The translations under genes and the position numbers were made by a program. DNA of 10,000 bases from Rheinheimera sp. (GTDB lineage: Bacteria > Pseudomonadota > Gammaproteobacteria > Enterobacterales > Alteromonadaceae). The stretch lies in assembly GCF_020217005.1 (NCBI RefSeq), contig NZ_JAIWOI010000315.1, positions 1 through 10,000 of the forward strand, in the 5' to 3' direction. Shown here piece after piece: positions 6,203-10,000 of this stretch (its first letter is position 1; each line of letters begins with the position of its first letter). The notes under the pieces were generated by a model, which saw only the letters and a program-made list of their open reading frames with translations, was not told the origin of the DNA and did no database searches.

Positions 6203-7906
6203 TTATTCTGACAAATGAGGCATTGCCGGGGAATCTTTCCTGCGCAGGTCGATGTAAAAAGTGCTGCCTTTGCCTAAAGTGCTCTCAAACCACAAAACGC
6301 CACCATGATGTTCCACTATAGATTTACTGATACTCAAACCTAGTCCTGTACCGCCAAAACGTCGGATGTCCGACGTATCTGATTGACTAAAAGGTCTGAA
6401 AATCACCGCTTTAAATTCATCTTCTATACCTGGACCATGATCCTCAATAGCGATACGCGCAAAATCGGCATAGGTCTCAACCCGGATCTGAACTATGGCG
6501 TCGGCGGGTGAAAACTTTGCTGCGTTAGATAATAAATTGGCCAGCACTTGCATCAGGCGGTTTGGATCTGCAGATAACCACAGATCATCAGGCACAGGGG
6601 CTAATTCAAAACGTACCTGATGCTGCACTGCATAACCTGCCAGCTGTTCTACGGCATTAGTCAGCCAGGGCGCCAGTTGCAGTCGGGTGAAATGAAAAGC
6701 CATTTTACCGGCTTCTACCTTTTGCATATCCAGTATGTCATTGATTAAACGTATTAAACGCTGGCTGTTTTGCTCCGCTATTTCCAACATAGCCCGTATT
6801 TTGGGCTCAGGTTGTCCCAGCGCATTACCCAGTACTAAACCTAAAGCACCATGGATAGCTGTCAGAGGTGTACGGAGCTCGTGACTGACAGTGGAAACAA
6901 ACTGGTTCTTTAATAAATCCAGCTGTTTGCGGGCACTGATATCCTCATAAACTGCAATACCAAAAGTCAGCTGGCCTTCCGAGTTGTAGGTTGGCCGTCC
7001 CCATGCCTGTACATAGCGGCGCTGACCAGCGGACTCTATTTCCAATTCTTCAATTTGACAGGTTTCGCCACGCAAAGCGCGCATGGCAGGCATGTCCGCC
7101 ATGGGGTAAGGAATATCAGTGCCAGCAACAAAAGCGATTGGATGGGCATATTGCTGAGCCCCAAACATTTCAGTCGCAGCATGGTTGGCGTAATAGGATT
7201 GCAAATCGGGTCCAAGTACCACTATACCCACGGGTAAATCTTCTATCCATTGCCTGAACTGATGTTGGGTGGTGGCCTGCAAACTCGCCGTATAACTGAT
7301 AAAGCTGCGGATGATGACAAAAAGCACCATAAAATTGACCAGCAGATAAGCAGCCCATGTAGTGGGATCCGACAAATAAGGCGTCGCACTTTGTGGGGGC
7401 ACCAGGTAGTTGGAAATAAAAGCTGCAGCAATCAATAGCAGGCAGATCAAAGTGATGGCCGCCAGCATCAGTGCAACTCTGGCTTTAAACAGCACATAGG
7501 CGACCAGACAGCTGGCCAGTAGCCACCAGACTCCAGGCGAAGCAAACCCATAGTTCAGCGTGCCTGGTAGTCCGGCCAGCCAAAATACCACAATAAGCAA
7601 TATGCCTTTAAACGGCAAAGACAGCTGTTTGTTGTAAAAAGTACCGAGCAATAACACTACACCTAACAAAAAATGAGCGGTGTAAAGCGGCAACCAACCT
7701 GTATTTAAGGCTCTGATCATGGACAAAGGCACACCAAAAAGCGCAATAATTGCCATACTGCGCAGCAGCGTGTCAGCAAACTGATGGCGGATACCCGTCA
7801 GTTGTTGCTGTAAGGCTATAGTTGCTGTGTTTTGGGACTGGCTCAAAGATCGAAGTCTCAGTACTGATAGTGGCAACACTCTAACCAGCCACAGCACAAG
7901 GCGCAA
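6203..7906 (-). CDS. Multi-pass membrane PAS-domain sensor histidine kinase
   Basis: Counting from a TTG at 7906 the protein has 567 residues. About six membrane segments (roughly 51-67, 72-90, 100-118, 125-142, 143-165 and 183-205) have only short loops. A PAS domain follows (about 217-327, starting near EDLPVGIVVLG). The kinase core has phospho-accepting His342 in STVSHELRTPL, N box NLLSNAAKF (457-465), G1 DHGPGI (489-494) and G2 GGTGLGL (518-524). It has no receiver or phosphotransfer domain of its own, so the adjacent regulator gene is its obvious partner. With almost no periplasmic loop, it probably senses something in the membrane or, through PAS, in the cytoplasm. The start is uncertain. 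TTG at 7906 has AAGGA four bases before it, and a TTG at 7954 extends the frame to seven bases after the dehydrogenase stop. The first ATG in frame lies about 66 codons into the longest frame, at the first membrane segment. A weak promoter-like pair (TTGTGC, 18 bases, TATACA; 7954-7925) sits upstream. Confidence 0.85.
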   Translation of the reverse strand: MRLVLWLVRVLPLSVLRLRSLSQSQNTATIALQQQLTGIRHQFADTLLRSMAIIALFGVPLSMIRALNTGWLPLYTAHFLLGVVLLLGTFYNKQLSLPFKGILLIVVFWLAGLPGTLNYGFASPGVWWLLASCLVAYVLFKARVALMLAAITLICLLLIAAAFISNYLVPPQSATPYLSDPTTWAAYLLVNFMVLFVIIRSFISYTASLQATTQHQFRQWIEDLPVGIVVLGPDLQSYYANHAATEMFGAQQYAHPIAFVAGTDIPYPMADMPAMRALRGETCQIEELEIESAGQRRYVQAWGRPTYNSEGQLTFGIAVYEDISARKQLDLLKNQFVSTVSHELRTPLTAIHGALGLVLGNALGQPEPKIRAMLEIAEQNSQRLIRLINDILDMQKVEAGKMAFHFTRLQLAPWLTNAVEQLAGYAVQHQVRFELAPVPDDLWLSADPNRLMQVLANLLSNAAKFSPADAIVQIRVETYADFARIAIEDHGPGIEDEFKAVIFRPFSQSDTSDIRRFGGTGLGLSISKSIVEHHGGVLWFESTLGKGSTFYIDLRRKDSPAMPHLSE

Positions 7907-7961
7907 TCGATCCTTGAGACAAAATGTATAACCAGACCCGAAATAGCAGCACAAGGGCGTT

Positions 7962-8720
7962 TTACAAGTGAATACCGCCTGAAACTTCTATGCGCTGACC
8001 ATTAATCCAGCCGCTTTGTTCAGACAATAACATTTGCACTACACCACCAATATCATCAGGTAAACCTACCCGACCCAAAGCTGTTTGTGACGCAATGTAG
8101 CTATTAATATCTGCGTTATCGCGTACTGCGCCCCCACCAAAATCGGTTTCAATAGCGCCAGGTGCCAGCGTATTTACCCTGATACCTCTGGCACCGGACT
8201 CCAACGCCAAATAACGGCTTAATACTTCCACAGCACCTTTCATTGCGGCATAAGCGCCATAACCTGGCAAGGCAAAGCGGGTTAAACCAGAAGACAAATT
8301 CAGGATGCTGCCACCATTGGCTATCTGTGGTAACAAGGTCTGAGTTAAGAAAAACACGCCTTTAAAGTGCACATTCAGTAGTGCATCAAACTGTTGTTCA
8401 GTGGTCTGGCTTAAAAGTGCATGAGCACCAAAACCTGCATTGTTCACCAGAAAGTTAAATTGCTCCCTTTGCCATATTTGTTGTAAGTGAGTAGCTAATT
8501 GTGTTGAAAAGTCGGCAAAAGCAGATACATTTCCGGTATCCAGTTGCATGGCTACAGCTTTTCGTCCCATCCACTTAGCTTCTGCCACTACGGCTTCCGC
8601 TTCGTCCGCTTTGCTGTGATAGGTAACAATTAAATCCACACCTGCTTTTGCCAGAGCTAAAGCAGCATTTTTGCCCAGGCCCCGGCTGGCACCTGTAATT
8701 AACGCGATATTCTGACTCAT
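7962..8720 (-). CDS. Short-chain dehydrogenase/reductase (SDR family)
   Basis: The 252-residue protein is a classical SDR, an NAD(P)-dependent oxidoreductase of normal length. It shows the nucleotide-binding TGASRGLG (9-16), the NNAG motif (93-96), the catalytic Ser in NLSSG (143-144) and the YxxxK pair Tyr157/Lys161. LAPGAIETDF (186-194) and the C-terminal INGQRIEVSGG are also typical. Thr33-Tyr34 after the second strand, rather than an acidic residue, leans toward NADP, but only weakly. The start at 8720 follows GAGGAA with a six-base gap; a GTG at 8741 lies upstream of that site and is unlikely. The gene is divergent from a LysR regulator, which probably controls it. The kinase gene begins 7-55 bases after its stop with no terminator between, so read-through into the two-component genes is possible. 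The substrate is unknown. Confidence 0.88.
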   Translation of the reverse strand: MSQNIALITGASRGLGKNAALALAKAGVDLIVTYHSKADEAEAVVAEAKWMGRKAVAMQLDTGNVSAFADFSTQLATHLQQIWQREQFNFLVNNAGFGAHALLSQTTEQQFDALLNVHFKGVFFLTQTLLPQIANGGSILNLSSGLTRFALPGYGAYAAMKGAVEVLSRYLALESGARGIRVNTLAPGAIETDFGGGAVRDNADINSYIASQTALGRVGLPDDIGGVVQMLLSEQSGWINGQRIEVSGGIHL

Positions 8721-8739
8721 ATTTTCTTCCTCATAATTC

Positions 8740-8767
8740 ACACTGGTTGACTTGACCTAAGCAGTGT
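8740..8767. promoter_or_regulatory. Inverted repeat in the divergent spacer, near the dehydrogenase gene
   Basis: ACACTG (8740-8745) and CAGTGT (8762-8767) are 6-base inverted repeats with a 16-base spacer. They lie 20 bases upstream of the dehydrogenase start codon and overlap the -35 region proposed for the lysR-type gene. It could be one of the two sites a LysR-family tetramer usually contacts. The arms are short, so chance is possible. Confidence 0.3.
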
Positions 8768-8779
8768 ATTGTTTAAATT
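8752..8779 (+). promoter_or_regulatory. Probable sigma-70 promoter of the LysR-family gene
   Basis: TTGACC (8752-8757, five of six consensus bases) and TAAATT (8774-8779, four of six) are separated by 16 bases and lie about 70 bases upstream of the regulator's ATG. The inverted repeat at 8769-8794 covers the -10 box, which would fit self-repression. Assigned by eye only. Confidence 0.4.
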
Positions 8780-8794
8780 TATTAGGATAAACAA
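8769..8794. promoter_or_regulatory. Inverted repeat in the middle of the divergent spacer, candidate LysR-type operator
   Basis: TTGTTTA (8769-8775) and TAAACAA (8788-8794) are perfect 7-base inverted repeats with a 12-base A/T-rich spacer. The dyad is near the middle of the 130-base spacer between the divergent genes and overlaps the -10 box proposed for the regulator gene. Read on the minus strand, TTGTTT can serve as a -35 box with AACAAT 15 bases further, a weak candidate promoter for the dehydrogenase gene. It does not show the textbook T-N11-A symmetry exactly. Confidence 0.4.
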
Positions 8795-8850
8795 GGTAAA
8801 AACGAAATCACTGTTCGTAAAATAAGGATAGTGGTGGGAGAACAGGCGAA

Positions 8851-9750
8851 ATGGATAGAATTCAGCAGATGCAGATTTTTCAGCGGGTGGCCGAACTTGG
8901 TAGTTTCATCCGCACCGCAGAACAATTAGGTTTACCCAAAACTTGCGTATCGGAAGCAGTGCAGAAGCTCGAAACCCAGCTTAATATCCGGCTTTTAAAC
9001 CGCACCACCAGAAGGGTTGAACTGACCCATGACGGTATGGCGTATTATCAGCGTTGTGTTGAACTACTGGCCGATTTTGACGATTTGCAGCAATTGTTTC
9101 AGCAGCAACCAGAGCAGCTTAAAGGGATTTTACGAATAGATATGCCCACAGGCTTTGCCAGAGAGGCAGTGATCCCTGCACTGCCCAAGTTCCTGGCTTT
9201 GCACCCGCAACTACATATCCAATTGAGTAGCACGGACAGGAGGGTGGATTTAATAGCTGAAGGTTTTGACGCCGTCATTCGTGTAGGCCAACTCAGCAGC
9301 AGTAGTTTGATCGCACGTCCCTTGTCACAGCTAAAACTGGTGAACTGCGTCAGCCCCTCTTATCTGGAAAAGTGTGGTGAACCCACAAAGCTCGAAGATT
9401 TGCAGAATCACCATTTAGTTTTTTATAGCCAACAATTATCAGGTAAACCCGATGGTTTTGAATATTTGCACGAGGGTAAAACCAAATTCTGGCCTATGCA
9501 GGGTGCCATCACTGTAAATAATGCCGAAGCATATACTGCGGCTTGTCTGGCTGGATTAGGCATCATACAGGTGCCAGAAGTTGCGGTGCGTCAGTTGGTG
9601 CAACAAGGCAGGCTAGTGACAGTGTTACCAGACTATCAGCCAGCTGCTATGCCAGTTTCAGTTTTGTACGCTCACCGACGCCAGCTGAGTCGCAGGTTAA
9701 AAGTTTTTATCGATTGGTTGCAAGAACTAGTGAATTCAGGCTACAACTAA
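8851..9750 (+). CDS. LysR-family transcriptional regulator
   Basis: The 299-residue protein has normal LysR length. The N-terminal winged helix-turn-helix (about 4-62) contains the family's typical sequence from AELGSFIRTAEQLG through VSEAVQKLE to LLNRTTRRVELTHDG. A linker helix is followed by a substrate-binding domain (about 90-295), with GFDAVIRVG and CLAGLGIIQVPE as recognisable family stretches. The domain resembles the group whose members often sit beside short-chain dehydrogenase or quinone reductase genes. The ATG at 8851 has GGGAG ten bases upstream, a rather long gap, but the HTH begins at once after it, so the start fits. It is divergent from the dehydrogenase gene at 7962-8720 and most likely regulates it together with its own gene. 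The inducer is unknown. No clear terminator follows its stop codon. Confidence 0.9.
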   Translation: MDRIQQMQIFQRVAELGSFIRTAEQLGLPKTCVSEAVQKLETQLNIRLLNRTTRRVELTHDGMAYYQRCVELLADFDDLQQLFQQQPEQLKGILRIDMPTGFAREAVIPALPKFLALHPQLHIQLSSTDRRVDLIAEGFDAVIRVGQLSSSSLIARPLSQLKLVNCVSPSYLEKCGEPTKLEDLQNHHLVFYSQQLSGKPDGFEYLHEGKTKFWPMQGAITVNNAEAYTAACLAGLGIIQVPEVAVRQLVQQGRLVTVLPDYQPAAMPVSVLYAHRRQLSRRLKVFIDWLQELVNSGYN

Positions 9751-9826
9751 AGGTGATTACTCCGGACGCCACAGGCTTTGACCTGCTGCAGTACAGTGTT
9801 TCCATCAACCATTACTGAGGAATTTT

Positions 9827-10000
9827 ATGCGCTATGTTTGCATCAGTCTGCTGTTGTGGTTCAGCGCCGGAAGTCATGCTGCAATCCACATGCCTGATCA
9901 GTTTATTGTGGATGGAGTGCCACACGAGGTCGACAGCAACCCGTTAGAGAAACTTTATCCATCGCATAAAATCCGCCAAAAGTTACAGATCCAGCCGCAC
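9827..10000 (+). CDS. Unrecognised exported protein, cut by the window edge
   Basis: An open frame of 58 codons runs off the end of the window. It begins with ATG at 9827 after AGGA with a five-base gap. The first 18 residues look like a Sec signal peptide (short Arg-containing start, LLLWF hydrophobic core, probable cleavage after GSHA). The visible mature part, starting AIHMPDQFIVDG and rich in His, Lys and Gln toward the edge, matches no family I can name. It starts 76 bases after the LysR-family gene with no obvious terminator between them, so it may have its own promoter or be read through. TTGACC at 9778-9783 could be a -35 box but has no good -10 partner. Confidence 0.65.
   Translation, partial: MRYVCISLLLWFSAGSHAAIHMPDQFIVDGVPHEVDSNPLEKLYPSHKIRQKLQIQPH

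Noticed and set aside
9543..9818. Plus-strand open frame in another frame across the end of the LysR-family gene
   Set aside because: Most of it overlaps the conserved effector domain of the regulator, and the part past the stop codon has no protein-like features.

Overview
The window looks like ordinary chromosome from a gammaproteobacterium, most likely an Alteromonadales/Chromatiales-type marine or freshwater heterotroph in the Rheinheimera/Alishewanella neighbourhood. This rests on the general look of the proteins, a balanced base composition judged by eye, and intergenic palindromic repeats of a kind I associate with that group. It is inference, because no database could be searched. I see no tRNA, rRNA, insertion sequence, phage gene or CRISPR array, and no gene-free stretch longer than about 240 bases.

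Left part, plus strand. Positions 1-196 hold two copies of a 29-base intergenic repeat around a terminator-like hairpin. They are followed by a gene for an exported, haem-binding catalase-related peroxidase (197-1168). Positions 1169-1405 hold three separate inverted-repeat structures: a roughly 121-base imperfect palindrome, an 11-bp hairpin, and a 9-bp dyad next to the ribosome binding site. Then comes a lipoprotein glycoside hydrolase of family GH13 (1406-3112). A strong 12-bp-stem hairpin at 3121-3152 probably terminates transcription in both directions.

Middle part, minus strand, read right to left. A short-chain dehydrogenase (8720-7962) is followed by a multi-pass membrane PAS-histidine kinase (about 7906-6203), an OmpR-family response regulator (6180-5473), and a second, two-TM histidine kinase with a periplasmic sensor domain (5489-4098). 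Last is an exported protein made of two retropepsin-like aspartic protease halves (4038-3160). The three two-component genes are tightly packed: a 22-base gap, then a 17-base overlap. One response regulator is thus flanked by two different kinases, and a periplasmic protease-like protein follows 59 bases later, behind a hairpin that could mask its ribosome binding site. A plausible reading is an envelope-sensing module in which two signals converge on one regulator. This is the most interesting part of the window.

Right part, plus strand. A LysR-family regulator (8851-9750) is transcribed away from the dehydrogenase. The 130-base divergent spacer carries two inverted repeats and a reasonable promoter, the usual layout for a LysR protein controlling its neighbour. 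The window ends inside an unrecognised exported protein (9827 onward).
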